From: Neoactinobaculum massilliense
Lineage (GTDB): Bacteria > Actinomycetota > Actinomycetes > Actinomycetales > Actinomycetaceae
Length of the DNA: 64,000 nucleotides
Assembly (NCBI RefSeq): GCF_900604955.1
Contig: NZ_UWPE01000001.1
Location: forward strand, 124,001 to 188,000
Direction: 5' to 3'
How positions within the stretch are numbered: the stretch's first letter is position 1; the number at the start of each line of letters is the position of its first letter. Made by a program: the position numbers and the translations under genes. Below the pieces are notes generated by a model. The model worked only from the letters and a program-made list of their open reading frames with translations. It made no database searches and was not told where the DNA came from. Below, piece by piece: positions 44,963-53,573 of this stretch.

Positions 44963-45697
44963 TCAGCTATGGGGACTGGCTGGTTTTGCGAAGTCTGTTA
45001 GGTCCGTGGGGCCCATTGGGTTCTGGACGGACGCTTTGCGAAGTTGGTGGTCAAGATTCGTGAGTGCGCTCTTCACCGTGCCCACGAGCGTGCCGGTGAG
45101 AATAACTGGAACGATGGCGGGGGTAATGAACGCGAGGAGGCGTGCACTCCGCGTGGATCCGTGTGCGGCGAGGCACCGCGCCACGAGGTCGCTGGCCATC
45201 GCGGCGTCGGTGGCGACGGCGAGTGCGGAACCGGGTGCATCGACGCGCTGGGAGGAGGAGCGCCGCCAGCCGTTCCAGGCCGCGAGTCCGGCAGATCCAA
45301 GGACTGCGGGGAGAAGAGAGCTCCAAGAACTCGCCGCCGCCTTCGGACGAATCGTGGGCGTCCAGCCCTTCGGGAGCTGCTTCGAGGAGGATCCAACCAT
45401 GCACGCCACCACGGCAACTACCGCAGCACCCGCCCACGGGGCTACTGCAAGTACCCGTCCTGTCCGCGCCGGAATGTACTCCTCGAGGTCTTCAAGCGAG
45501 TCGTCGGGCCGGATGAGCCCAAGCTTCACGGCGAGCGCACCAACGTTCAGGTCCCACCCCGCGCCAAGGGTACGTGGAACCAAAAGACTCGGGTTCTCAG
45601 GTTGGAATAGACCGAGGTCGACGGTGGGGTCCACGACGGCGTCGACCCCAACGGGAATGCCGAAGAAAGTAAGGGGATCGCGACTAAAGAGTTTCAC
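44963..45697 (-). CDS. DUF5808-like membrane protein
   Basis: The 244-residue protein has near residue 30 the DUF5808-type motif FQPENPSLLVPRTLGAGWDLNVGALAVKLG. Membrane segments follow at about 90-110, 130-150 and 200-222. DUF5808 proteins often accompany PadR regulators. The GTG start at 45697 overlaps the padR stop (GTGA) and is preceded by AAAGGA, so translation is coupled to padR. Function is unknown. Confidence 0.75.
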   Translation of the reverse strand: MKLFSRDPLTFFGIPVGVDAVVDPTVDLGLFQPENPSLLVPRTLGAGWDLNVGALAVKLGLIRPDDSLEDLEEYIPARTGRVLAVAPWAGAAVVAVVACMVGSSSKQLPKGWTPTIRPKAAASSWSSLLPAVLGSAGLAAWNGWRRSSSQRVDAPGSALAVATDAAMASDLVARCLAAHGSTRSARLLAFITPAIVPVILTGTLVGTVKSALTNLDHQLRKASVQNPMGPTDLTDFAKPASPHS

Positions 45698-46017
45698 TGG
45701 TCTGGTCCTTTCAGGAGTGAATCGATGACGGCTTCGAGATCCCGCCATTCGGCGGCGAGACTGACGCTCCGCTCGCGTCCAGCGGGAGTGACGCTGTACA
45801 CCTTTCGCGGTGGTCCGACCGGGGATTCCTCCCAATGGGTGGCGAGGAAACCGGATTTTTTCAACCGCGTGAGGAGTGGGTAGAGGGTTCCGGGGGAGAG
45901 TTCGAGTCCGAGCTCGGCGAGGGCTTCGAGGAGCCCGCCACCGTAGGTCGGCTTGGCGTCGAGCTGCGCGAGTACCGCCAACTCGAGTACGCCTTTTCTC
46001 AACTGTGAATCCGCCAT
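45694..46017 (-). CDS. PadR family transcriptional regulator
   Basis: The 107-residue protein is a short PadR regulator: LRKGVLELAVLAQLDAKPTYGGGLLEAL, the winged-helix segment LSPGTLYPLLTRLKKSGFLATHWEES and the wing GPPRKVYSVTPAGRE. PadR proteins repress linked transporter genes until an inducer binds. It heads the operon padR-DUF5808-PLDc_N-ABC ATPase-permease, so autoregulation of the whole operon is likely. GGAGG precedes the ATG. Confidence 0.93.
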   Translation of the reverse strand: MADSQLRKGVLELAVLAQLDAKPTYGGGLLEALAELGLELSPGTLYPLLTRLKKSGFLATHWEESPVGPPRKVYSVTPAGRERSVSLAAEWRDLEAVIDSLLKGPDQ

Positions 46018-46036
46018 GCCACCTCCTATGCTTCAC

Positions 46037-46058
46037 CTAGATACCTTGTAATACATAG
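46037..46058 (-). promoter_or_regulatory. Putative padR operon promoter/operator
   Basis: The A+T-rich CTATGTATTACAAGGTATC (minus strand) stands out against the surrounding sequence and lies 20-40 bp before the padR start. It has a TGTA..TACA-like half palindrome. PadR proteins usually bind such sites at their own promoter; the assignment here is inference. Confidence 0.4.
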
Positions 46059-46128
46059 TAGTGCGCCGAGCGGGGAAGCGCACCCACGTTTGTCCCAGGC
46101 TTCGCCTTTGTCGTTGAATTTGCGGGCG

Positions 46129-46482
46129 CTATTTAGGGCGTTTCGTGTTGGCGCGCGTGGAGATCGCGGTATAAGCGGCGCAAAAAGCTAGCCCTAGAAC
46201 CACCACCGCCAGGCGCGTCCAGTCGGTATTGCTGGCCACAAGGATGAGGGCGGTTACGACGAAAAATACGGTGGCGGAAACGTAGAGTGCCAGGCTTACG
46301 CGGCGCTTCACATAGAAGAGAATTGTTCCCGCAATGATGAATGGAAGTAGCCATATCGTTGGGGTGGCGCTGAATAAATGGCCGGCGTGGTCCGCGATAT
46401 CAGCCGCGACGATACTTAGTAGGGTGGCCCACAGGAGTTCAGGTGCCGTGTGGAGCAATGCTGCGGTGGCGGGCTTCATCAA
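46129..46482 (-). CDS. Small hypothetical membrane protein
   Basis: The 117-residue protein has about four hydrophobic segments, including TIWLLPFIIAGTILFYV, LALYVSATVFFVVTALILVA and LAVVVLGLAFCAAYTAI. No family is recognised. Its first two codons are both ATG, so the start is certain to one codon. It may be related in function to the small HTH/membrane-protein pair upstream, 75 bp away on the same strand. Confidence 0.65.
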   Translation of the reverse strand: MMKPATAALLHTAPELLWATLLSIVAADIADHAGHLFSATPTIWLLPFIIAGTILFYVKRRVSLALYVSATVFFVVTALILVASNTDWTRLAVVVLGLAFCAAYTAISTRANTKRPK

Positions 46483-46557
46483 GGCTCCTCATCCATTCGA
46501 TATTTCATGCGGCTACTAGGCATTAGCGTACTATCTGCCGTTGGCGCCCCGCTCACG

Positions 46558-46773
46558 TTATTCCACCGCGGTAACCGTCAGTAGGTCTCCCGCATTGCAA
46601 TGGAGCGCGGCGCAGATGGCTGTGAGCGTAGAGAAGCGGATGGCTTTCGCCCGATTATTCTTAAGCACGGATAGGTTAACCACGCTAATGCCCACCGCCT
46701 TGGATAGCTGGGTAAGCGTCATGTTTCGCTTCTCCAGTAACCGGTCGAGGTGACACGTGACCTGCACTTCCAT
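46558..46773 (-). CDS. Small Cro/CI-type HTH regulator (YozG-like)
   Basis: The 71-residue protein is a single helix-turn-helix domain: HLDRLLEKRNMTLTQLSKAVGISVVNLSVLKNNRAKAIRFSTLTAICAALHCNAGDLL. This is the compact YozG-like type that is usually encoded next to a DUF2975-like membrane protein. The ATG at 46773 shares a base with the TGA stop of the upstream membrane-protein gene, so translation is coupled. It probably regulates its own operon. Confidence 0.88.
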   Translation of the reverse strand: MEVQVTCHLDRLLEKRNMTLTQLSKAVGISVVNLSVLKNNRAKAIRFSTLTAICAALHCNAGDLLTVTAVE

Positions 46774-47111
46774 CAGACGAGTCCTTCGGTGTCGCGTTGG
46801 AAGGATTCCGCCCGGCGCAGTCCCAGGGCAAGAATCATGAGCGCCGCCCATGCCATAATGGGCCAAAACGGGAGCGTTACGTTAAATGCCAGTGCAGGCG
46901 GATTGGTACTTCCCGTCCACTCGGTAATCGTATTTGCAACGCAATAGGAACCAGCGGAGACGCCCCAAATAATGGCGACGCCAATGGCCAACCAGCGGCT
47001 ATCGCGGAGAATGGAATGGGCGCCGCGTTGGGGTCGGGGGTGGCGGCTCTGCCATGCCGCGATGGCCACCAGGAGAAAGGTAAGAACTGCAAATACTAGG
47101 AAGATACGCAT
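46773..47111 (-). CDS. Small membrane protein paired with HTH regulator (DUF2975-like context)
   Basis: The 112-residue protein has three predicted membrane segments (about 4-22, 43-63 and 80-100). It lies directly upstream of a YozG-like regulator, an arrangement known for DUF2975 proteins; the protein itself is shorter than the typical DUF2975 member and the match is by context. I placed the start at ATG 47111 (MRIFLVFAVL) after GGAAG. Function is unknown. Confidence 0.7.
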   Translation of the reverse strand: MRIFLVFAVLTFLLVAIAAWQSRHPRPQRGAHSILRDSRWLAIGVAIIWGVSAGSYCVANTITEWTGSTNPPALAFNVTLPFWPIMAWAALMILALGLRRAESFQRDTEGLV

Positions 47112-47132
47112 GGTCGGCTTCCTTCCGTAGGC

Positions 47133-47165
47133 GTATCGACTATCGATAATAACGATAAACGATAT
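47133..47165 (-). promoter_or_regulatory. CGATA-rich operator/promoter of the HTH pair
   Basis: The A+T-rich stretch contains TATCGA, the palindrome TATCGATA and two further CGATA units within 33 bp. Iterated TATCGATAA-type motifs are typical upstream of YozG-like regulator genes. It lies just before the membrane-protein gene and reaches the end of mcrC. Confidence 0.55.
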
Positions 47166-47167
47166 GT

Positions 47168-48376
47168 TCAGTCCTGGCAACGTTCGACGACGCCGCGGCG
47201 CTCGGTTCTGTGGTTGCGGTGTAGCGGCGTAGCGGCAGAAACGGGCATGAATTCTTCGACCAGATCAAATAGGCGCCGGCGGATGGTGGCGGCATCGGCG
47301 GTGAGGTCGATCGTGGCTGCTCCTATCCGATGCGCGCCAATCTGCTTGCTAGTGAGCACATCGGGTGCCGAGTCGGTGGACGGGTAGAGAAGTAGCCCGT
47401 TGGTGGCTGGGCCGCGGCTGATTGCATCATTAGCCGATACGTACGTATAGATCTGGTACAGATGGCCCGATTTGAGGCGCGGGGGATGCCATGCCATTTG
47501 TTGCGTGAGTGCGGCGGTGAATTTCGTATCGATAATTAAACGCCCATCGCTTCCCGTGATCGTGATGTCGGTGCGCATGATTGGCCATAGCCCTTCTGTC
47601 CCGGTATCCGTGCGTCCACTCCAGGTGAGTTGCTCGGCGCGCACAGTTCGCTGCGGCGCCAAGTTTGTTGCGTAGAAGCCACGGATCCCGCGCTCATACA
47701 GGTGCCTGAGGTGCGCATCATCCGTGATGTCTGGTTGCTGCACGGAAAGATTGCCTGTGGCAAAAGATGGCAGTGCATTATCGCAGAGCATCTGCGCGGC
47801 TGAAACCATACGACGATCAGCACGGTCAAAGTGCCCGTACACCTCATGAGGTGGTTCGGTGCCGGTGGGGCGAGTGATACCGCGCCGTTCGAATTCTGAT
47901 GCCAGCACGCGGCACTCCCGGGCGAGCGCAGAGTCTTCTCGCCGCCGCGCCAGGCGTCGACTGGCGGTCAACAGACCGGCCAACACGAATTGATTGCGCG
48001 GGGTGTTAACGCCCATATCGGAGAATGAACAGACCGCCTTGCCCTGTTCTAGGTAGGAACCGCGCCAGGTGGACAAGAAGTCGATACGGTCGCGGACGGC
48101 GCTCAATGCCGCGTGCCGTGGCAGATAACCGACCGTGAGTCCGGCTCGGAGACGTGCCCGGACTTCGCGGCAGAGTATGCGTGCTACAAGCACATCCGCA
48201 TCCTCCGGGCTTTCTTCGGCGCGTATACGTTCCGCGGGGCCGAGTGCTCGATACAGGTCGGTGGCATACAGGTAAAGGAGCCAGATATTACGAACCGCGA
48301 TACGCTGTCCTTCACTCCCAACGCGGATCGCAAGCGTATCCGCGCTAGGCATTGGCAAGGAGGTTCGCGATTTCAT
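47168..48376 (-). CDS. mcrC: McrC-type nuclease subunit of a type IV restriction system
   Basis: McrC is the nuclease that works with the GTPase McrB to cut modified DNA. The 402-residue protein has the N-terminal McrC-like region with ARILCREVRARLRAGL and RDRIDFLSTWRGS, and a PD-(D/E)xK core RTDITITGSDGRLIIDTKF with Asp270, Asp283 and Lys285. The gene overlaps the mcrB end by 32 bp; an ATG at about 48352 (MPSADT) would reduce this to a short overlap. Together with mcrB it forms an McrBC system that would restrict methylated foreign DNA. Confidence 0.85.
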   Translation of the reverse strand: MKSRTSLPMPSADTLAIRVGSEGQRIAVRNIWLLYLYATDLYRALGPAERIRAEESPEDADVLVARILCREVRARLRAGLTVGYLPRHAALSAVRDRIDFLSTWRGSYLEQGKAVCSFSDMGVNTPRNQFVLAGLLTASRRLARRREDSALARECRVLASEFERRGITRPTGTEPPHEVYGHFDRADRRMVSAAQMLCDNALPSFATGNLSVQQPDITDDAHLRHLYERGIRGFYATNLAPQRTVRAEQLTWSGRTDTGTEGLWPIMRTDITITGSDGRLIIDTKFTAALTQQMAWHPPRLKSGHLYQIYTYVSANDAISRGPATNGLLLYPSTDSAPDVLTSKQIGAHRIGAATIDLTADAATIRRRLFDLVEEFMPVSAATPLHRNHRTERRGVVERCQD

Positions 48377-49769
48377 GATCCGCCGTTGCGGGGGAGTCGT
48401 ACCAGTATTCGTGGAGAAGCGGAGCCACTGAATCCTCTACCTGAGCTTGGTACCACGCTTCACCGTTCTCAATGGTTTCCTTGCTGGACGGAGTGAAGAA
48501 GCTATGACCAATAACGAAGTCGGGCCCTAGCGAAGGATCATGGCGTATCACCTCATTGAGGCGGGTCACTCGATCGGCGATCGCTGCGATTAACGACGCA
48601 TCCGCGATTGCATGGCCGGCCCACGTACGCCACGCATCATTAAATTGAGGGGTGAGCGTGAAGAACGCGAAACGCCGGCGCAGTGCCATATCGAGGTGTG
48701 CCAGGGTTCGGTCCGCCGTGTTCATCGTGCCGATAATAAATAGATTTTCGGGCAGATAGACGCCAGGCTCCTCACCGTCGCGAGTGTAGGTCAGGTGAAG
48801 AGCATCTTCTTCGTGACGTTTGCTTGCCTCAATGAGCGTGAGCATCTCCCCGAATGTACGTGCCGGATTGCCGCGATTAATTTCCTCAATGACCATCGTG
48901 CAGTTGCTCTGCTGACTGTTCCTTGCGCGGGTGGCAAGCTGAAGGAATGGACCATCAACGAGTCGGAGATGGCCGGCGCCGTCGGGCCCCAAGCCCGGCC
49001 GGTATCCACGCACGAAATCCTCGTACGACGTACTCTGATGAAACTGGACCACATCGACGTCGTTCGTACCACGTTGGCCCGCCAGTACCCACGCGAGACG
49101 CCGCGCAAGCCACGTTTTTCCGGTACCGGGTGCGCCCTGAAGAATGACATTTTTCGTACGATCCAGTGCCTCGAGAATTCTCGTCAGCTGCGTACGCGGA
49201 ATAAAACAGCCATCCGATATAAGGTCCTCAAGCGTGTAATCAGAACTAGCCTGGGAGGGTGCATTCTGGTCCCCGAAGCGGTCGCGCCAATAGTCACTAT
49301 TGGCGAAACAATGAATATCCTGGGGTTCGTCGTCAAAAATGAAATGCTCGAGAGCGCGAGCTGCCCAGTCGGTTGGATCCTGGGACAGCTTCCAGATCTG
49401 CCAGGAAAATGTGTAGAAATAAAACCTGCGGGCAGGATTAAAGGACTCCCATTTAACACTAATCCGTCCATCACCTATTGCGGTGATGATGCCTCGGGCC
49501 GAAATATCAATGGCGGAGGCATTATGACCGTAGGTCTCAAAGGGAGGATTAGTGGCTTGCGTGCGGTAGTGCTTAAGGGCAATACGATCCCCCACGCGCA
49601 TGCGCGAAATCTGCGCGCGTTGTTTGGGCGTAGGAGAACTGATTGACCAATATCCTTCCGAAATAAAGGTGTCAGAGTTATTGCGGCCATTGAGTGTGTC
49701 GTTCACAAGCCACACCTGACGGGGGCGGAGGGACGTGGCGGTGTCGATTGGGGTCTGCTCAAGGGCCAT
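48345..49769 (-). CDS. mcrB: McrB-type GTPase with N-terminal PUA/EVE-like domain
   Basis: The 474-residue protein joins a modified-base-reading type N-terminus with a AAA+ motor. Residues about 15-130 (VGDRIALKHYRTQ, ARGIITAIGDGRISVKW) look like an EVE/PUA-type domain. The motor has Walker A GAPGTGKTWLARRL (212-225), TMVIEEINRGNPARTFGEML and the McrB GTP signature MNTADRT (349-355). The domain order matches known EVE-McrB proteins. A GGAGAAAGG site precedes the ATG. The specificity (m5C, hm5C or other) cannot be read from the sequence. Confidence 0.88.
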   Translation of the reverse strand: MALEQTPIDTATSLRPRQVWLVNDTLNGRNNSDTFISEGYWSISSPTPKQRAQISRMRVGDRIALKHYRTQATNPPFETYGHNASAIDISARGIITAIGDGRISVKWESFNPARRFYFYTFSWQIWKLSQDPTDWAARALEHFIFDDEPQDIHCFANSDYWRDRFGDQNAPSQASSDYTLEDLISDGCFIPRTQLTRILEALDRTKNVILQGAPGTGKTWLARRLAWVLAGQRGTNDVDVVQFHQSTSYEDFVRGYRPGLGPDGAGHLRLVDGPFLQLATRARNSQQSNCTMVIEEINRGNPARTFGEMLTLIEASKRHEEDALHLTYTRDGEEPGVYLPENLFIIGTMNTADRTLAHLDMALRRRFAFFTLTPQFNDAWRTWAGHAIADASLIAAIADRVTRLNEVIRHDPSLGPDFVIGHSFFTPSSKETIENGEAWYQAQVEDSVAPLLHEYWYDSPATADHEIANLLANA

Positions 49770-49864
49770 AAATTGCCTTTCTCCAAACGCTAGCCGCGCG
49801 CGGTTGCCAGCGCGTATCGGTGCTTACCATACTCGGACCGACAATCTAGGTAGACAATAGGCGC

Positions 49865-50521
49865 ATGGCTGAGGTGACGCTTCGAAAACTGTTTGACCTG
49901 CTCGGCGAGCAGGTGGAGAGCAGCGGCTGGTGGCCGGGGGAGAGCCGCTTCGAGATCGCCGTGGGTGCCATACTCACCCAGAACACGGCGTGGACCAACG
50001 TGGACGCCGCGCTCGCGAACCTACGGGTCCGCGGCCTGCTGGACCCGCACGCGCTGGCCGGCGCCCCACTGGATGAACTTGGTGAGCTCATTCGCCCCGC
50101 CGGCTTTTACCGCGCCAAATCGCGCTACCTTCACGGGCTGGCCGAATGGTTTCTCACCAACGACGCCCGCGCCTCACGTGAACCGACGGACCGCCTCCGC
50201 CTGGAGCTGCTGGACCTTGTCGGCGTCGGCGAAGAAACGGCTGACGATCTCCTCCTCTATATCTATCGCCGCCCCATGTTCATCTACGACGCTTACGGGC
50301 GCCGCCTTCTCGACGCCGCCGGTTTCGGCACCTACCGCACCTACCGGCAGGCCAAACGCGCGGTGGATCCTCTAGTTGGGGCGGCCGGGTTTACCCAGCC
50401 TGAACTGGCCGCGTTTCACGGCCTCATTGTGGACGCCGGTAAGGTGGCCGGGCGGTTAGGTGGTTGGGAGTCCGCGTTCCCGCTGCTGCGCCGGCATCAG
50501 TTCGGGGATGCGGAGGTTTAA
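49865..50521 (+). CDS. MagIII-like DNA glycosylase (endonuclease III superfamily)
   Basis: The 218-residue HhH-GPD protein probably excises alkylated purines. AVGAILTQNTAWTNVDAAL (32-50), the hairpin-helix-hairpin LVGVGEETADDLLLY (118-132) and the catalytic Asp142 in FIYDAYGRRLLD are seen. A Glu replaces the Lys used for lyase activity by endonuclease III, and there is no C-terminal iron-sulfur cysteine cluster. This combination and the length fit MagIII, the Helicobacter 3-methyladenine glycosylase. It is divergent from mcrBC. Confidence 0.8.
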   Translation: MAEVTLRKLFDLLGEQVESSGWWPGESRFEIAVGAILTQNTAWTNVDAALANLRVRGLLDPHALAGAPLDELGELIRPAGFYRAKSRYLHGLAEWFLTNDARASREPTDRLRLELLDLVGVGEETADDLLLYIYRRPMFIYDAYGRRLLDAAGFGTYRTYRQAKRAVDPLVGAAGFTQPELAAFHGLIVDAGKVAGRLGGWESAFPLLRRHQFGDAEV

Positions 50522-50653
50522 TTCGTGGCGCGGGTGACGACGCCGTTGTCCCCGTGTCCCGTACCGATTATGCCCGGTACTTACCGCGTCCCGTACTAAC
50601 CGCAATCCCCACTCACTGCGCTCCGGTACCGACGTGCCCGCGGCGACGTCGAA

Positions 50654-51142
50654 CTAATTGAGTTCCTGGCACATGATGACCAGATCGAACACCTGCCCGA
50701 ATTTTTCGCCGGCGCGCGGAATGAAGCCGGCACGGTGAAAACCGGACTTGAGATTCATGCCGATGGAGGCGGCATTATTCGCCTCTATCAGGGAGATCAT
50801 GGTGCGATCGCCGATCTCGCGCGATTTTTCTACGACGCCACTGAGGAGCGCGGTACCCAGCCCGTGGCCGCGTGCCGCATCCGAAAGGTACACCGAGTTT
50901 TCCACCGTGCGCCGGTAGCCGGAGTAGGGGCTCACCGTATGGACGACGGCGAAGCCCACCACCATCCCGTCAAGCTCGGCTACAAGGGCGGTACCGCGGT
51001 CCACCGCGGGTTTGAGCCATGCGGCGCCTTCGCTCGTGTCCAGCTCTTCGGTGGTCCAAATGGCTGTGCTATCGCGGATCGCGGCGTTCCTAATAGCCCG
51101 GATAGCCTCTGAATCCGCCATGGTCGCATTGCGAATGGTCAT
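50654..51142 (-). CDS. GNAT family N-acetyltransferase
   Basis: The 162-residue protein has the order of phosphinothricin-acetyltransferase-like GNATs: MTIRNATMADSEAIRAIRNAAI, VAELDGMVVGFAVVHTVSPYSGYRRTVENSVYL, the acetyl-CoA loop ARGHGLGTALLSGVV, and NAASIGMNLKSGFHRAGFIPRAGEKFGQ. The start at 51142 has AAGGAG 6 bp upstream. The likely substrates are amino-acid analogues such as methionine sulfoximine; the true substrate is unknown. Confidence 0.9.
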   Translation of the reverse strand: MTIRNATMADSEAIRAIRNAAIRDSTAIWTTEELDTSEGAAWLKPAVDRGTALVAELDGMVVGFAVVHTVSPYSGYRRTVENSVYLSDAARGHGLGTALLSGVVEKSREIGDRTMISLIEANNAASIGMNLKSGFHRAGFIPRAGEKFGQVFDLVIMCQELN

Positions 51143-51415
51143 GAAATCTCCTTGGTCCGGCATTGATTATTGCGCGTACCGGAATGGGCGCGAGGGACCT
51201 GAGCCTTCTTCGTAAGGAGGCTAGGGCGGGATGAGACGGTGGCCGGTATGGGCATGAAATAACAGCACACACATCTAAGCGGGCGAGATCCATCTGTGAT
51301 GGGGACTTTAGCCCGTGGGAAGATGTGCAGATCACACAATAATTATGGTAGGCCGTGCAGCGAAGCATGAGGCGTACCGCTGGTTTCCGGCCGGTGCTAA
51401 GACGAAGGAGTCAAA

Positions 51416-52999
51416 GTGGTCAAGGTTGTGTCGCGTACAGAGGCCGCAAGCCACATTCACGATGGTGACACAGTGGCTATGTCTGGCCTGGGCATGTCAT
51501 GCTTCCCTGAGGAAGTGGCCATCGGGATACAGGAACTAGCTGAGGCAGGGAAAGGCCCAAAGGGCATTACCGTTGTGCATGCAGCCGGTGTTGGCCGCCG
51601 TGGTGACGAGGAAATGGGACTCAATCACCTCACCCAGCCGGGACTTGCAAAACGCTATATCTGTGGTTTTACCAGTGCATCGAAGCACTTTGGTGACCTG
51701 GTCACGCATAACAAGATTGAGTGCTGGTGCTTCCCGCAGGGCGTGCTGGCTGAGCTATTCCGTGATATTGCGGCCAAGCGTCCAGGGCTGATCACGCGGG
51801 TGGGGCTCGGTACGTTTGTGGATCCCCGCGTGGAGGGCGGGCGCATGAACGCCATCACGAAGGGGACTCCTATTGAACTCATGAAGATCCACGATGAGGA
51901 GTACCTCTTCTATCCCAGCTTCCCGATTAACGTGGGCATTATTCGCGGCACCTACGCGGATGAGAACGGAAATGTGACTCTGTCGCAGGAGTCCGTAAAA
52001 ACCGAGGTACTGCCGATCGCACAGGCGGCGCATAACTGCGGTGGCATTGTGATTGCCCAGGTCAAGGAAGTGGTGAAGGCGGGCACGCTGGATCCGAACC
52101 TTGTGAAGGTACCGGGGATTCTGGTGGATTACGTGGTCAAGACGACCGACCCGAAGAACCACCCGCAGACGGAAAACACTCTGTATAACCCGGCTTTTTC
52201 GGGGCAGATCAAAGTACCGACCGATTCGCTCACGCCCATGGAGTTGGGACCACGCAAGGTGGTAGCACGCCGCGCAGCCGCCGAGTTGGTACCCGACGCC
52301 ATCATTAACCTGGGCGTGGGTATCCCCGTCGAGATTGGCGGTATCGCAGCTGAAGAACGTGTATCTGATCTGGTACACATGACTACGGAGTCCGGTGGCA
52401 TCGGCGGTGTGCCGGCCGGTGACAAGAACTTTGGTCATTCCTATAACGTGGAGGCCTCCCTGGACCAGCAGGCCCAGTTCGATTTCTACGATGGTGGCGG
52501 ACTGGACATGACGTGCCTGGGCATGGCGGAGACGGACCGTTTCGGAAACGTCAACGTATCCAAGTACAACGGTTTGGCGAACGGCCCGGGCGGATTCATC
52601 AACATTGCCCAGACGGCCAAGCGCCTGGTATTTGCGGGCACGTTCACCGCCGGCGGATACCGCGCGAAGGTTGGGGATGGCCGCCTGGAGATCACCCAGG
52701 AGGGCCGCGTGGACAAGTTCGTGGAGCAGGTGGAGCAGATTACCTACGCCGGCCAGATGGCTGAGCACTTCGGCCAGCACGTAGTGTGGGTTACCGAGCG
52801 AGCTGTTCTGGAGCTGCGTAAGGGCAAGGTTACGGTGACGGAAATTGCTCCGGGTATTGACTTGGAGAAAGACGTGCTGGGCCATATGGCCTTCAAGCCG
52901 GAGATCGCTGACGATCTGAAAATCATGGATCCGGGACTCTTCCAAGAGCACTGGGGCGGACTGCGTGCGGCCATGGAGGCCAACGCGAAGAAGGCGTAG
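51416..52999 (+). CDS. Acyl-CoA:carboxylate CoA-transferase, fused alpha-beta (YdiF-like)
   Basis: The 527-residue protein fuses both halves of a class I CoA-transferase. The alpha part starts VSRTEAASHIHDGDTVAMSGLG; the beta part has NLGVGIPVEIGGIAAEE and LVHMTTESGGIGGVP with the catalytic-position Glu325. This layout fits YdiF and propionate/acetate CoA-transferases, which move CoA from an acyl-CoA onto acetate or another short acid. The GTG start follows AAGGAGTCAAA. It heads the cluster with dehydratases, hydratase, dehydrogenase and FixABCX, and can activate the acid substrate without ATP. Confidence 0.9.
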   Translation: MVKVVSRTEAASHIHDGDTVAMSGLGMSCFPEEVAIGIQELAEAGKGPKGITVVHAAGVGRRGDEEMGLNHLTQPGLAKRYICGFTSASKHFGDLVTHNKIECWCFPQGVLAELFRDIAAKRPGLITRVGLGTFVDPRVEGGRMNAITKGTPIELMKIHDEEYLFYPSFPINVGIIRGTYADENGNVTLSQESVKTEVLPIAQAAHNCGGIVIAQVKEVVKAGTLDPNLVKVPGILVDYVVKTTDPKNHPQTENTLYNPAFSGQIKVPTDSLTPMELGPRKVVARRAAAELVPDAIINLGVGIPVEIGGIAAEERVSDLVHMTTESGGIGGVPAGDKNFGHSYNVEASLDQQAQFDFYDGGGLDMTCLGMAETDRFGNVNVSKYNGLANGPGGFINIAQTAKRLVFAGTFTAGGYRAKVGDGRLEITQEGRVDKFVEQVEQITYAGQMAEHFGQHVVWVTERAVLELRKGKVTVTEIAPGIDLEKDVLGHMAFKPEIADDLKIMDPGLFQEHWGGLRAAMEANAKKA

Positions 53000-53121
53000 C
53001 CGAGGGTGCCCGGCCGCCGAGCAGGTGGCGTGCCGCTCCGCGGCCGGGCACTGAGTCCAATGGACGGAGAGCCTCCGCCCACGTGATTGACCGGTGTATC
53101 TGTGAATGAAAGGAACAGGAA

Positions 53122-53571
53122 ATGGTCAATGTAAACATGGTGGGGCGGACGTGGGATTCCGCGCCCACGGTGGTGACCGCTGGAAAGATTGCGGAGTTTT
53201 CGCGTGCAACGCGGGCTACCAGTCCCGTGCACTTTGATCGCGACGCTGCGGTGGCAGCCGGCTACAAAGATGTGGTGGCGCCACTCACCTTCACGATTTC
53301 CGTTGCCCAGGAACCTGAGTTCAAGTTCATGGGGGATCCCGAGTCCGAAGTGGACTTCCAACACATTGTGCACGGCGGAGAAAAATTCGAATATCACCGC
53401 CCTGTGGTGGCCGGTGACGTGCTCACCTCGCATTACACGGTGAAATCCATTGTGGATAAGGGAAAGCTCTACATCATCGTGGGCCAGGCGCAGATTGTGG
53501 ATGCTGAGAACAAACCGGTTCTTACCACCACCTCCACCCTCATTCAGATGAAGCCGAAGGAGGCCAAGTAG
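53122..53571 (+). CDS. MaoC-like dehydratase, FAS1-type subunit (HadA/C-like)
   Basis: The 149-residue protein is a FAS1-like (MaoC_dehydrat_N) hot-dog protein: GRTWDSAPTVVTAGKIAEFSRAT, PLTFTISVAQEPEFKFM and HGGEKFEYHRPVVAGDVLTSHYTV. In heterodimeric R-specific hydratases this subunit binds the acyl chain, and the partner carries the catalytic Asp/His. The partner gene follows after 2 bp. AAAGGAACAGGAA precedes the ATG. Confidence 0.88.
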   Translation: MVNVNMVGRTWDSAPTVVTAGKIAEFSRATRATSPVHFDRDAAVAAGYKDVVAPLTFTISVAQEPEFKFMGDPESEVDFQHIVHGGEKFEYHRPVVAGDVLTSHYTVKSIVDKGKLYIIVGQAQIVDAENKPVLTTTSTLIQMKPKEAK

Positions 53572-53573
53572 CC

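Noticed and set aside
51290-51350. GlxR/CRP-like site upstream of the CoA-transferase
   Set aside because: TGTG...CACA pieces occur but the spacing does not match the 16-bp consensus.
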